16,399 nucleotides of DNA from an uncultured Campylobacter sp. (GCF_937997595.1 NZ_CALKTS010000102.1:1-16399); one strand, 5' to 3'. Counted from the stretch's first letter, positions 1 through 7,568 are shown. The notes: generated by a model not told the origin, from the sequence alone. Translations and numbers: made by a program.

Positions 1-1
1 G

Positions 2-193
2 TTTAGCGGGGATGCTAAAGCATCTACTATGGGACTTGACGCTCCTAAGCCTAGCCTAAAAGGTTCAACCGGAGTATTTGAAGCAGGCTATAAATACGAT
101 AGCAAAAACCTTATCTTTAGCCTAGGAGGCAAGGGCTACGTAGGCAAAACAAGAGGTGGGGCTATCAATGCAGGGTTTGAGATTATGTTTTAA
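2..193 (+). CDS. Outer-membrane beta-barrel / autotransporter-like protein, C-terminal fragment
   Basis: Only the last 63 codons are present; the gene enters from the left edge in frame 2 and stops with TAA at 191-193. The peptide has alternating polar and hydrophobic residues with many Gly and Tyr (VFEAGYKYDSKNLIFSLGG, then GYVGKTRGGAINAGFEIMF). This is the pattern of the final strands of an outer-membrane beta barrel, and the protein ends in Phe, the usual C-terminal signature read by the BAM machinery. The wording is closest to autotransporter beta domains. The passenger is outside the window, so what it does at the cell surface cannot be said. Another kind of porin-like barrel is possible. 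Base composition is more AT-rich than the large genes further right, as is common for surface protein genes. Confidence 0.7.
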   Translation, partial: FSGDAKASTMGLDAPKPSLKGSTGVFEAGYKYDSKNLIFSLGGKGYVGKTRGGAINAGFEIMF

Positions 194-259
194 ATTTTAA
201 GGGGCAAGCAAGCCCTAGCTCACACATCTATAAAATCAAATCCTATACTTAAAATTTCA

Positions 260-286
260 GGGGCGATAGATTTCTCGCCCCTTTTT
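260..286 (+). terminator. Intrinsic terminator after the beta-barrel gene
   Basis: A 7-bp GC-rich stem, GGGGCGA (260-266) with TCGCCCC (275-281), closes an 8-nt loop and is followed directly by five T (282-286). It lies 67 nt after the stop codon of the beta-barrel gene and points the same way. It is the best intrinsic terminator I see in the window. Confidence 0.85.
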
Positions 287-422
287 AAATTTAGACGCTA
301 CGCATATGATCCCGTTTGCGGCGCATAAAGAGACCATCAATCTTGCAATGCAAAACGGGATAAATTTAGTAACTTCACTCTTATGCGATAACGATCTTAT
401 TAAACGCGCCGTATCCACCCGC

Positions 423-540
423 ATAAAATTTTACCGCAAGCGGCGCAAGGCAATTCATAAAATTCTACGCTTTCTATGCCGCTTTAAAATTCCTCAATAC
501 TAAAGAATTTAGGCTCAATTCGCAGAGGAATTTCATAGTC
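423..540. repeat. Degenerate RAATTY repeat tract
   Basis: Successive units start with AAAATTTTACCGC (425-437), AAAATTCTACGC, AAAATTCCTC, AGAATTTAGG and GGAATTTCAT. The units are related to each other and to those at 1727-1918 and 15707-15846, but differ in length and sequence. The core RAATTY is palindromic, so the tract has no fixed strand. Confidence 0.5.
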
Positions 541-768
541 TGCCTTATGCTTAAAGAACTGGCGTAATCTTAGGTTCTTTTACCAAAGCCAAAAAAGCTT
601 GTCAAAGCGGCAATACCATCATTATTGGCTTTTATTGCTAAGGCCGGTGCCTTTTATTTATATTCTGCGCTTTATATTTTAAAATTAAGCTACGAAATTT
701 CGAAGTAAAAGTGAAATTATATAAGAAAGATCTTGCAAAACTTAAAATTATAAAATTTTAAAACTGCT

Positions 769-985
769 TGTCTTAGAATTTATAAGCAAAATTTCACGGC
801 GAGGGTGCAATCTCATGAGCGAAAGCGGAGCCTTGCGAGTAAATGCCGAATCTCGCTAGCAAGTAGTAGAATCTTACAAGCAAACGCAGAATCTCAAGCA
901 AAGATGAAATACTACAGTGAGAGCAGAATTCCACAGCAAAAGTAAAGCATATAAAATTTCATCATAAAATTCCGCCGCAACCGCC
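769..985. repeat. Degenerate repeat tract (RAATYY + AGCAA units)
   Basis: A run of loosely similar units of about 18-22 nt: GAATCTCgctAGCAA (from about 849), GAATCTTacAAGCAA (from about 869), GAATCTCAAGCAA (from about 889) and GAATTCCACAGCAA (from about 927), ending in AAATTTCATCATA and AAATTCCGCCGCAA just before the metI stop codon. It looks like a diverged version of the RAATTY array in which the second half of the palindrome has decayed in some copies. Limits are approximate. Confidence 0.45.
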
Positions 986-992
986 AGCGCTC

Positions 993-1667
993 CTACTTTT
1001 TCGTAATTTTATAAAGCAAATTTCCGATGCTTTGGATTATCTGCACGAGCACGATCAGGATCACGACTGTGTATGCCATTATATCGGGGCGGAAGCGCTG
1101 AAAGCCGTAGCGGATCGCCACGTCGCCGAGCCCGCCGCCGCCGACCGTGCCCGCCATCGCCGTAAATCCTATGATGACGATGAGCGTTAGAGTAATCGCG
1201 CCGATGATGCTAGGCAGCGCCTCGACGAACATCACGCGAAAGATTATCTGCGTCTTGCTCGCGCCGAAGCTCTTCGCCGCCTCGATCACGCCGCTATCGA
1301 CCTCCAGCAGCGCGCTTTCGATGAGCCGCGCGATAAAGGGCGCCGAGCCGATAGTAAGCGGCACGATCGCCGCGGTGGTGCCGATGCTCGTGCCGACAAG
1401 AAGCTTCGTAAGCGGAAAGAGCACGATCAGCAAAATTATAAACGGAAAGCTTCGCAGCGTGTTTATCGCGACGTCCAGCACGGCGTAAACGATGCGGTTT
1501 TCGCAAAGCCCGCCGCGGCGCGTAAGAATAAGCACGATCGCGAGCACGAGCCCCAAAATAAACGCCAAAGCGGTGCTTACGAAGGTCATATACAGCGTCT
1601 CCAGCGTCGCGTTTAGTAGCAGCTTCGGAATCACTCCGCTAAAAAAATTTTGTATCCACTCTATCAT
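993..1667 (-). CDS. metI: Methionine ABC transporter permease MetI
   Basis: Inner-membrane permease of the MetNIQ importer for L- and D-methionine; a dimer of this protein normally works with the ATPase MetN and the substrate-binding lipoprotein MetQ. At 224 residues it has the usual MetI size. About five membrane segments are visible (near residues 20-50, 66-92, 98-120, 150-175 and 197-217). The EAA loop that contacts the ATPase is present (EAAKSFGASKTQI, residues 129-141), followed by LP (151-152) and the MetI-typical AGTVGGGGLGD (172-182). The ATG at 1667 is supported by AAAGGACAT just upstream. Neither metN nor metQ is next to it: upstream lies a 261-nt repeat tract and then ubiD, and downstream an 800-nt gene-free region. 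The gene is therefore isolated and must find its partners elsewhere or be non-functional, although the reading frame is intact. Confidence 0.93.
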   Translation of the reverse strand: MIEWIQNFFSGVIPKLLLNATLETLYMTFVSTALAFILGLVLAIVLILTRRGGLCENRIVYAVLDVAINTLRSFPFIILLIVLFPLTKLLVGTSIGTTAAIVPLTIGSAPFIARLIESALLEVDSGVIEAAKSFGASKTQIIFRVMFVEALPSIIGAITLTLIVIIGFTAMAGTVGGGGLGDVAIRYGFQRFRPDIMAYTVVILIVLVQIIQSIGNLLYKITKK

Positions 1668-1726
1668 TTATGTCCTTTCATTTTGTGCCTGTTTGCGCTA
1701 TACCAGGCTTTTGTACCGCTTTAAAA

Positions 1727-1918
1727 AATTTTTGAAATTTTAAAATTTACGCCGCAGCAAATTTTACGCCTTAAAATTTTAGCCTTCGCGAAGTGGTAAA
1801 TTTTATGAAATTTTACCGCTTAGAGCCCGTAAATTTAGATGAAATTCTATCTAAATTTAACGCGCAGCCCTTAAAACCAAAGCTAAATTTTAAAATTTCA
1901 AATCCGCGCGGAATTCCG
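1727..1918. repeat. Dense RAATTY repeat tract between ubiD and metI
   Basis: Thirteen RAATTY sites fall within about 190 nt. The tract is bounded by a 19-nt inverted repeat: TTTGAAATTTTAAAATTTA at 1731-1749 and its reverse complement at 1884-1902. Each arm contains the perfect 14-nt palindrome AAATTTTAAAATTT (1735-1748 and 1885-1898). Inside is an 11-bp hairpin, TAAATTTAGAT (1830-1840) with ATCTAAATTTA (1849-1859), and the palindrome CTTCGCGAAG (1784-1793). No gene is seen in 1668-1928. The metI ribosome binding site lies at its left end, and a metI promoter must be here if ubiD does not read through. Confidence 0.6.
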
Positions 1919-1928
1919 CCTCACGCCC

Positions 1929-3764
1929 TCAAAAAATTTCAAATTTCTTAAATAGCTCGGGCTCGTCCTGCACGATACCGCGCTCTATGAGGCTTGCTAC
2001 GACTTCGCGGCTGCAGAGCGTCTCCTGCGGCCACCGGCGCGTATAGCCCTCCCACTCGTGCTTACTCGTAGCGTCGATGCAGATGCGATCGTCCTGCTCC
2101 ACAAACACGTCGCGCAGCGCATCGATGCTATTTACGACGCGCCAAATGCTCATATAGAGGTTGCTCGCGTCGTTCCCCGCATCGGTAAAAATCAAAATTT
2201 TAAAATTCTCGCTAAATTTCAAAAGCCGCCGCCAGCTCCGCTCTACAAGCTCTTTTTTGTCTATGTTTATCAGCACGAGCGGGTTTTTCGTATCGCAAAA
2301 GTGCTGTTTAAGCGCCAAAATAGCGGGCTCTTCGCTTTGAAATTTCGCTAGCAGCTCCTCGTCGCTTAAAATTTGCGGCGCCTGCGAGCTTAGATCCGCC
2401 GTCGCATCGATACCGAGCTTGCCGCCGAAGCAGGAGTTCGGGCTTGCGTGATCGAGCTGATCGCACACACCCTCGCTAAAAACGAGACTGCGCGCGCCTA
2501 TGCGGTTTAAGATGTACTTCGTAAGCGCCTCGTACTCATCTAAGCTCGGCGCGTCCTGCGGCACGAAAACGGCGTGTTTTACGAAACTCATCTGCCCCAC
2601 GCCCCAAAACGCGTGCATGATCTGCTTAGCCGCAGCGGGGTAACGCACGGCGATCTTAGCCAAAATCAGATTGTGAAATACGCCGTTTTCGGGCATTTTA
2701 TAATCGATCAGATCGGGCGCGCTCGTACGAAACAGCGGCAAAAAGATCCGCTCGGTCGCGTACCCCATAAATTTATCCTCAAGCGGCGGCTTGCCCACGA
2801 CGGTGGCGTGAAATACGGGCGCGCGCTTGTGCGTGATCGCGCTAACCTCCATCACCGGGAATGGCTCTACCGGCGTATAATATCCCGTGTGATCGCCGAA
2901 AGGCCCCTCCGGCTCGCTTACTGCGGGATCGACAAAGCCCTCGATCACGTAATCCGCATCGGCGGGAACGTAAATTTCATTTGTAAGCGATTTTACGAGG
3001 CGAGCGGGGCTGCGGCGGATAAAGCCGTAAAGCAGCAGCTCAAAAATCCCCTTCGGCAGCGGCGCCTGACCGCACCAGATATAGAGCGGATCGCCGCCGA
3101 TCGCCACGGATACGGGCATCTTGCGCCCTGCTTTGCGGTATTCGTCGAAAAAGCCCGCGCCGTCTTTGTGTATCTGCCAGTGCATCCCCAGGCGGTCGCG
3201 CCCGTAAATTTGCAGGCGATACATGCCGAGATTTTGCGTTTGCGAGTTCAGATCCTTCGTATAGACCTGCCCCATCGTGATAAACGCGCCGCCGTCATTC
3301 TCCCAGGTCTTAAGCACGGGAAGCTCGCCCAAATCGACATCAGCGCCTAGATGCGCGACCTGTTGGCACTCGCCGCGACCGCTAAGGCGCTTTACAAAAA
3401 TTTTACGCAGCGAGATTAAGTGCGCTAAAAAATCAAGCTTTTCGCCGAAGCTTTGCGGACGCTTCGGCTTTAGCAGGCTCTCAATCTCGGCGGCAATCTC
3501 GTCAGGTTCGCGACCGAGGATTAAATTTAACGCAGAAGATGAGCCGAAAATATTGCTTAGCACCGGCGGCATCTGTTTGCCCTGCGCGTTTCGCACGTTT
3601 GTAAAAAGCAGTGCCTGCGAGCGCTCTTTCTTGACCTCGATGTAGCTTGCGTGCGCGATCTCAAGCTCGGTGCTAATCTGCTCCTTTACTTCGCGCAATA
3701 GCCCGTTTTCGTAAAGCCTCTTTATCCAAAAATTTCCGTTTAAAATTTCATCAAAGCTCTGCAT
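1929..3764 (-). CDS. ubiD: UbiD-family prenylated-FMN decarboxylase, probably for menaquinone synthesis
   Basis: A 611-residue UbiD-family decarboxylase. These enzymes use prenylated FMN made by a UbiX-type partner to remove a carboxylate from an aromatic or unsaturated acid. The hallmark EGPFGDHTGYY is at residues 286-296. Glu286 and Asp291 occupy the positions of the two catalytic acidic residues of the family, and Arg183 in NLGMYR (178-183) matches the conserved arginine. The CFGGKLGIDAT stretch (445-455) and the length agree with full-length UbiD. Campylobacter makes menaquinone by the futalosine route, and mqnE is in this window, so the likely job is late decarboxylation of the prenylated naphthoate intermediate (MqnL-type) rather than ubiquinone synthesis. 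This role is inferred. The start is supported by AAAGGCAGCGG before the ATG. The gene is 9 nt after the Mur-like gene and likely in one operon with it. Confidence 0.92.
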   Translation of the reverse strand: MQSFDEILNGNFWIKRLYENGLLREVKEQISTELEIAHASYIEVKKERSQALLFTNVRNAQGKQMPPVLSNIFGSSSALNLILGREPDEIAAEIESLLKPKRPQSFGEKLDFLAHLISLRKIFVKRLSGRGECQQVAHLGADVDLGELPVLKTWENDGGAFITMGQVYTKDLNSQTQNLGMYRLQIYGRDRLGMHWQIHKDGAGFFDEYRKAGRKMPVSVAIGGDPLYIWCGQAPLPKGIFELLLYGFIRRSPARLVKSLTNEIYVPADADYVIEGFVDPAVSEPEGPFGDHTGYYTPVEPFPVMEVSAITHKRAPVFHATVVGKPPLEDKFMGYATERIFLPLFRTSAPDLIDYKMPENGVFHNLILAKIAVRYPAAAKQIMHAFWGVGQMSFVKHAVFVPQDAPSLDEYEALTKYILNRIGARSLVFSEGVCDQLDHASPNSCFGGKLGIDATADLSSQAPQILSDEELLAKFQSEEPAILALKQHFCDTKNPLVLINIDKKELVERSWRRLLKFSENFKILIFTDAGNDASNLYMSIWRVVNSIDALRDVFVEQDDRICIDATSKHEWEGYTRRWPQETLCSREVVASLIERGIVQDEPELFKKFEIF

Positions 3765-3773
3765 CCGCTGCCT

Positions 3774-4763
3774 TTAAAAAAATAGATTTTTTTCTTGCGG
3801 TTTTTGATTTAGAAGCTGCACGATCGCGCTTTTTTCCGCAAAAACCAGCGCGTAATGAAACTCGGGCAGGCTCTTTAGCGCGCTTAGCTTATTGAAGCGA
3901 AAGTCGATCTTGGTGCCGTCCAAGCGGTCCTCCCAGCTAGCGCAGACGATAATTTTTTCGCGGAATTTTGCCCGCAAAAACTCCGCCTCGCGCGCAAAAA
4001 GCTCAGGATCGCTCTCGGCGATAAAGGCGCGGTAACTGCCGCCGAGCGAGCTAACGTTAAAAAATATATCCACAAAAATCGGCTCGAAATGGCCGAATGC
4101 GCTTAAGTTTTGAAATTTAAAGGGTATGTTTTTGCGCGAGAGATACTCGATCACGCCGCATAGCTCGGGCAAAAACAGCTGCGGAAAGACTAAATTTGAA
4201 TAATAAAGCCCGCCGAAAACAAAGCTGCTGTAAAATATCGAGCCGCCGTAAAGCAGCCTAAAATCGTCGCTCGCAGGAATCCGCACGGGCGAGATACCGA
4301 GGCTTTGCAAAAGCTCGCCGTCGGTGGTGAAATAGGTATTTTTCTCTTTGGCATTCATCAGGCTGATAAAAAGCTCGCCCTTGCTGCGCGGCGCAAACAT
4401 CAAATTTTTCGGCACGCTCGTGTAGCGCAGGATCTCGCTTTGCACCTCGTTTATCAGCACGAAGCCGTGCCGCCACGTCTCGCCCAAAAATTTTATTAGA
4501 CGCACGAGCGCCGAGCATAAATTTTCGACCTTTATAAAGGCGATCTCGTCGTTAAGCGGCTTGAAATTGTTATCGAAAATGATCGCATACGCGCCGTTAT
4601 CGATCGCGGTGCTCACATCGCGCTCGTTTGCGCCGAGTGCAATGAAAGCGCCCTTTTTTGCGACCTTTGCGGGTTCGATCGCAAAACTCTCGACCGCGGA
4701 GATCGCGGGACTATTTAGCATCGTTCCGTTTACGATACGGGTTAAATTTAATAAATTTACCAT
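3774..4763 (-). CDS. Mur-ligase-like protein lacking the ATP-binding loop
   Basis: 329 residues. Residues 36-65 (KKGAFIALGANERDVSTAIDNGAYAI and on) resemble the N-terminal UDP-binding domain of MurE/MurF, where a 'G-x-FVAL-G-x-x-x-DG...A...GA' pattern is typical. Where MurF has its WR-like segment followed by the GTNGKT P-loop, this protein has ETWRHGFVLINEVQSEILRY (95-114), with no Gly-Lys-Thr. Later, AFGHFEPIFVD (222-232) resembles the 'GR-E...VDYAH' start of the Mur C-terminal domain, but lacks the catalytic pattern. Total length is about 100 residues short of a complete MurF. I infer a degenerate Mur-ligase relative that cannot bind ATP in the usual way; substrate and role are unknown. 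It starts in a TAATG overlap with the stop of the upstream gene, with AGGGA as ribosome binding site, so translation is coupled. Family assignment is by eye and moderately sure. Confidence 0.6.
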   Translation of the reverse strand: MVNLLNLTRIVNGTMLNSPAISAVESFAIEPAKVAKKGAFIALGANERDVSTAIDNGAYAIIFDNNFKPLNDEIAFIKVENLCSALVRLIKFLGETWRHGFVLINEVQSEILRYTSVPKNLMFAPRSKGELFISLMNAKEKNTYFTTDGELLQSLGISPVRIPASDDFRLLYGGSIFYSSFVFGGLYYSNLVFPQLFLPELCGVIEYLSRKNIPFKFQNLSAFGHFEPIFVDIFFNVSSLGGSYRAFIAESDPELFAREAEFLRAKFREKIIVCASWEDRLDGTKIDFRFNKLSALKSLPEFHYALVFAEKSAIVQLLNQKPQEKNLFF

Positions 4764-5554
4764 TACGATTTCCCTGCGGCAGAGCTTTTGGCGGACGCGA
4801 CGGCGTCTTTTGCGACGATTACGGCAGGCGTAGCAGTATTTTTTGCGATGCGGCGAGATTTTGCGTTCTGAGAGGTGCTTTTAGCCGCTGCCGATTTTGC
4901 GCTTGGCGCAGAAATTTTATTTTGCGCAGCGCTTTTTACGGATGCCGATTTTGCGACAGATGGCGATTTTGCCGTGGATGTAGAGACTAGACCTAATGCG
5001 ATATTTTTGGCGGTCGATGCGGTTTTTGCAATAGGTGCAGGTTTTTTAGTGAGCGGAGATTTTCTTTCGGGCGCGCTTTTTGTCGCTGCATTTTTTTTAG
5101 CAGAGATACTTTTGGAAAGTGATGTGTCTTTTTTGACATTCGCGCTAGAAACTCTTGCCGTGCGCTTTCTGCGCGATGCGACGCTTGCTTTAGGGCTCTC
5201 GCTATCCGCGCTCGCATATTTTTTCGTTCGCTCGCCTGTAAATTTATCGGTGCGTGAAAATAAGCGCACGACCGCGCGCGCGCCGAGCTTTGCACATTTT
5301 AAAGCAGCGGACTTCGACAGCTCGCAAATGCCGAATGTTAAAATTTTACGCGCCGCAAATTTTAAAGCAACCCCCGCACCGAGCTTCAGCGCCAATGGTG
5401 TCGCGCATACAAGCCCGCCCGCGCCGATCTTTGCGGCAAGACCGCAGCTGCGGCAAAGCTTTAAAATTTTATCCGAAACGGCGCTTTTTTGCGCGCAGAG
5501 CCCAGCCGCACCGCAGATAGCGAGCTTCGAAGCCTTGCGCGCTAGAGTCCTCAT
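4763..5554 (-). CDS. Lys/Ala/Ser-rich basic protein with cysteine-rich hydrophobic N-terminus
   Basis: 263 residues, not recognised as a known family. Residues 1-100 are Ala/Leu/Gly-rich, helical-looking, partly hydrophobic and contain eight Cys (for example ICGAAGLCAQ, KLCRSCGLA, GICELSKSAALKCAKLG). Residues about 105-263 are low complexity, dominated by Lys, Ala and Ser with Thr, Pro and Arg and almost no acidic residues (repeated K-S-A-A/A-K-S words), like the tails of histone H1-like bacterial proteins or PhaF-type proteins. The predicted charge is strongly positive. Its start is 2 nt after the metG stop, and its stop overlaps the start of the Mur-like gene by one base, so it sits in a tightly packed operon, which supports it being real. 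A long frame is also open on the opposite strand (4875-5600), but it has no such context. Nucleic-acid or polyanion binding is a guess from composition. Confidence 0.65.
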   Translation of the reverse strand: MRTLARKASKLAICGAAGLCAQKSAVSDKILKLCRSCGLAAKIGAGGLVCATPLALKLGAGVALKFAARKILTFGICELSKSAALKCAKLGARAVVRLFSRTDKFTGERTKKYASADSESPKASVASRRKRTARVSSANVKKDTSLSKSISAKKNAATKSAPERKSPLTKKPAPIAKTASTAKNIALGLVSTSTAKSPSVAKSASVKSAAQNKISAPSAKSAAAKSTSQNAKSRRIAKNTATPAVIVAKDAVASAKSSAAGKS

Positions 5555-5556
5555 TG

Positions 5557-7557
5557 CTAACCTACGATCGCGCCGCTTTTTACGGGCGCGAGAGTGCTAA
5601 GCAGCGTAAGACTGCCGTCCTCGGCGCTTAAAATCATACCCTCGCTGCTATGTTTAAAAATTTTAGCGGGTTTTAAATTTGCCAGCACACAGATCTGCTT
5701 GCCGACAAGCACGGCGGGATCGTAAAATTTCGCGATACCGCTGATGATTTGACGCGGCTTCTCCTCGCCCAAATCGATCATAAATCGCAGTAGCTTCTCA
5801 CTGCCCTCAATGTTTTCGCACTCCAAAACCGTACCGACTTTTATAACGCATTTTTTAAAATCATCGATTTTGATTTGAGCTTCAGATGTCGCGCCTTGGG
5901 CTTCTTTCGCTGTAGCGCACGAACCGGAAGCGTTTGTATTTAAATTTAATGTGTCTTTCGCGGCGGCGTCTGTGCCCGAACCGCTTGTAGAATTTACAGC
6001 GCCATCCAGCCCATCGTAGTCCGCCTTCGGCATTAGCTCGTGATCGATCTTGGTAAAAAGCGGCTCGCACGGCTTAGCTTTAAAATCTAAAATTTCACCG
6101 CAAAGCACTAGCTTCTCATAAAGCGGAGTGGATATTTCAAAGCCCAGCGTGTCCGCAATCTGCGCCGCAGTCTGCGGCATAGCGGGGCTTAGCAGCACGG
6201 CGACTTTAGCCAAAATATTTGCAACCAACGCGACGAGAGCCAGCGCCCTATCTTGCTCGCCGTTTTTCATCAAATTCCACGGCTCGTATTTTGCGATCGA
6301 AGCGTTCGCAAGAGCAAGTGCCCTCCAAAGCTCCTCTAAGTATCTATTGGTAGCGACCTCCTCAAGCGCGCTAAGCGCGGCGCTCAGATAGGAGTTTGCC
6401 TCCTCGATCTCGGCGGTGAAAAATTTCATCACGTCTTTGGAATTTATGATGTAATCCGAGTATTTTGCGCTCATACCGACGATGCGGCTGAGCAGATTTC
6501 CAAGCTCGTTGGCAAGCTCGGAATTTACGCGGTTAATGATCGCTTTTTGCGAAAAATCGCCATCTTGACCAAACGGTACCTCGCGCAGCAAAAAATACCT
6601 AAACTGCTCCAGCCCGTAGGCGTTTGCGACCTCGCGCGGATCCACGACGTTGCCTAGACTCTTGCTCATCTTTTTTCCGTCTCGCGTCCACCAGCCGTGA
6701 GCTGCGACGCTGCGCGGCATATTTAGCTCGAGGCTCATCAAAAATGCAGGCCAATAAACGGCGTGAAAGCGCAAAATGTCCTTGCCCACGATATGCAGCG
6801 CGTCGCTCCAATACTCCATCCGCTCGCCGCCCGCGCAAAATCCAAGCGAACTAAGGTAATCCATCAGCGCGTCCAGCCAAACGTAAATCACGTGTTTCGG
6901 ATCGTTTAGCTCAGGCGGAATTTTAACGCCCCAATCAAAGCCCGTTCGCGTAATCGAGAGATCCTTCAAACCGCCTTTTACGAAGCTTACGACCTCGTTT
7001 TTTTTGCCTAACGGCAGGATGCACTTTTCGTCCTCATACCATTTTAAAAGTCTGTCTGCATAGGCGCTAAGTCTGAAAAAATAGCTCTCCTCTTTTAAAA
7101 TTTTAGTCTTTTTGCCGCAGTCGGGGCAATACTCGCCGTCGATTAGCTGAGCGGAAGGAAAAAAACTCTCGCAGCTTACGCAATAGTTGCCCTCGTATTC
7201 GCCCTTATAAATGTCGCCCTTTTCATACATCTTGCGAAATACGTTTTGCACCGCCACCTCGTGCGCGGCATCGGTAGTGCGCGAAAACATATCGTAGCTG
7301 ATGCCAAACTCGTCCCACAGGTCTTTAAATTTAGCGCTCACGCCGTCTGCGTATTGCTTCGGGCTTTTGCCGTGCTTGGCTGCGGCCTCCTCGATCTTTT
7401 GGCCGTGCTCGTCGGTGCCCGTTTTAAAAAAGACTTCGTGTCCTTGCAGGCGGTAAAATCTAGCCATAGTATCGGCGATGATCGTCGTGTATGCATGGCC
7501 GATGTGCGGGACGTCGTTTACGTAATAAATCGGCGTCATTATGTATTTTTTCATCAT
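5557..7557 (-). CDS. metG: Methionyl-tRNA synthetase with C-terminal tRNA-binding domain
   Basis: Cytoplasmic enzyme that charges tRNA-Met with methionine. Class I signatures are present: HIGH at 18-21 (in DVPHIGHAYTT) and KMSKS at 296-300. A zinc knuckle of four Cys is at 126, 129, 144 and 147. After the anticodon-binding helices comes an unusual low-complexity linker of about 50 residues (513-563, rich in Ser, Thr, Ala, Asn, Gly), then a complete EMAPII/Trbp111-like tRNA-binding domain (564-666, with KVGTVLECENIEGSEKLL and the ISGIAKFY segment). The sequence starts with two Met codons. AAGGAG ends only one base before the first ATG and four bases before the second, so the second Met (7554) may be the real start. 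It lies 43 nt after the pseudopilin gene and 2 nt before the basic-protein gene, suggesting co-transcription with its downstream neighbours. Confidence 0.97.
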   Translation of the reverse strand: MMKKYIMTPIYYVNDVPHIGHAYTTIIADTMARFYRLQGHEVFFKTGTDEHGQKIEEAAAKHGKSPKQYADGVSAKFKDLWDEFGISYDMFSRTTDAAHEVAVQNVFRKMYEKGDIYKGEYEGNYCVSCESFFPSAQLIDGEYCPDCGKKTKILKEESYFFRLSAYADRLLKWYEDEKCILPLGKKNEVVSFVKGGLKDLSITRTGFDWGVKIPPELNDPKHVIYVWLDALMDYLSSLGFCAGGERMEYWSDALHIVGKDILRFHAVYWPAFLMSLELNMPRSVAAHGWWTRDGKKMSKSLGNVVDPREVANAYGLEQFRYFLLREVPFGQDGDFSQKAIINRVNSELANELGNLLSRIVGMSAKYSDYIINSKDVMKFFTAEIEEANSYLSAALSALEEVATNRYLEELWRALALANASIAKYEPWNLMKNGEQDRALALVALVANILAKVAVLLSPAMPQTAAQIADTLGFEISTPLYEKLVLCGEILDFKAKPCEPLFTKIDHELMPKADYDGLDGAVNSTSGSGTDAAAKDTLNLNTNASGSCATAKEAQGATSEAQIKIDDFKKCVIKVGTVLECENIEGSEKLLRFMIDLGEEKPRQIISGIAKFYDPAVLVGKQICVLANLKPAKIFKHSSEGMILSAEDGSLTLLSTLAPVKSGAIVG

Positions 7558-7568
7558 TCTCCTTGCGC

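Larger units (their letters stand above)
194..992. other. Gene-free stretch with terminator and degenerate repeats
   Basis: About 800 nt with no convincing gene. It contains the terminator at 260-286, two tracts of degenerate RAATTY-based repeats (about 423-540 and 769-985), and several small hairpins: ATCCCGTTT (309-317) with AAACGGGAT (353-361), CCGC-AA-GCGG (434-443), AAAGAAC (553-559) with GTTCTTT (574-580), and AAGGC-CGGT-GCCTT followed by TT (640-655). I count 16 RAATTY sites. The small open frame at 306-503 has no ribosome binding site, and its 3' half is made of the repeat, so I do not call it. No tRNA or rRNA was recognised. Function unknown. Confidence 0.6.

Noticed and set aside
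306..503. 65-codon open frame on the plus strand
   Set aside because: No ribosome binding site, no recognisable protein pattern, and its second half is encoded by the dispersed RAATTY repeat.
558..638. Short open stretch reading TGVILGSFTKAKKACQSGN and on, which looks protein-like
   Set aside because: It begins right after a stop, has no start codon and ends at a stop after 26 codons. It could be a gene remnant, but there is too little to name.
640..655. Terminator hairpin AAGGC-CGGT-GCCTT with T-run
   Set aside because: The stem is only 5 bp and no plus-strand gene ends here; on the metI strand the T-run is missing.
1784..1793. CTTCGCGAAG palindrome as a regulator binding site
   Set aside because: A single 10-nt palindrome without a second copy or known match; not enough to call.
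1668..1928. SAM riboswitch or T-box controlling metI
   Set aside because: I could not find the conserved core elements; the region is mostly RAATTY repeats. The small GCCTG/CAGGC hairpin (1687-1708) alone is not enough.
2574..3350. 258-codon open frame opposite ubiD
   Set aside because: ubiD on the other strand is certain from conserved motifs; this is a side effect of GC-rich codon use.
4875..5600. 241-codon open frame opposite the basic-protein gene
   Set aside because: It is the mirror of a Lys/Ala/Ser-rich sequence (giving Phe/Ala/Leu), has no good ribosome binding site, and overlaps the end of metG. The minus-strand frame fits the operon.
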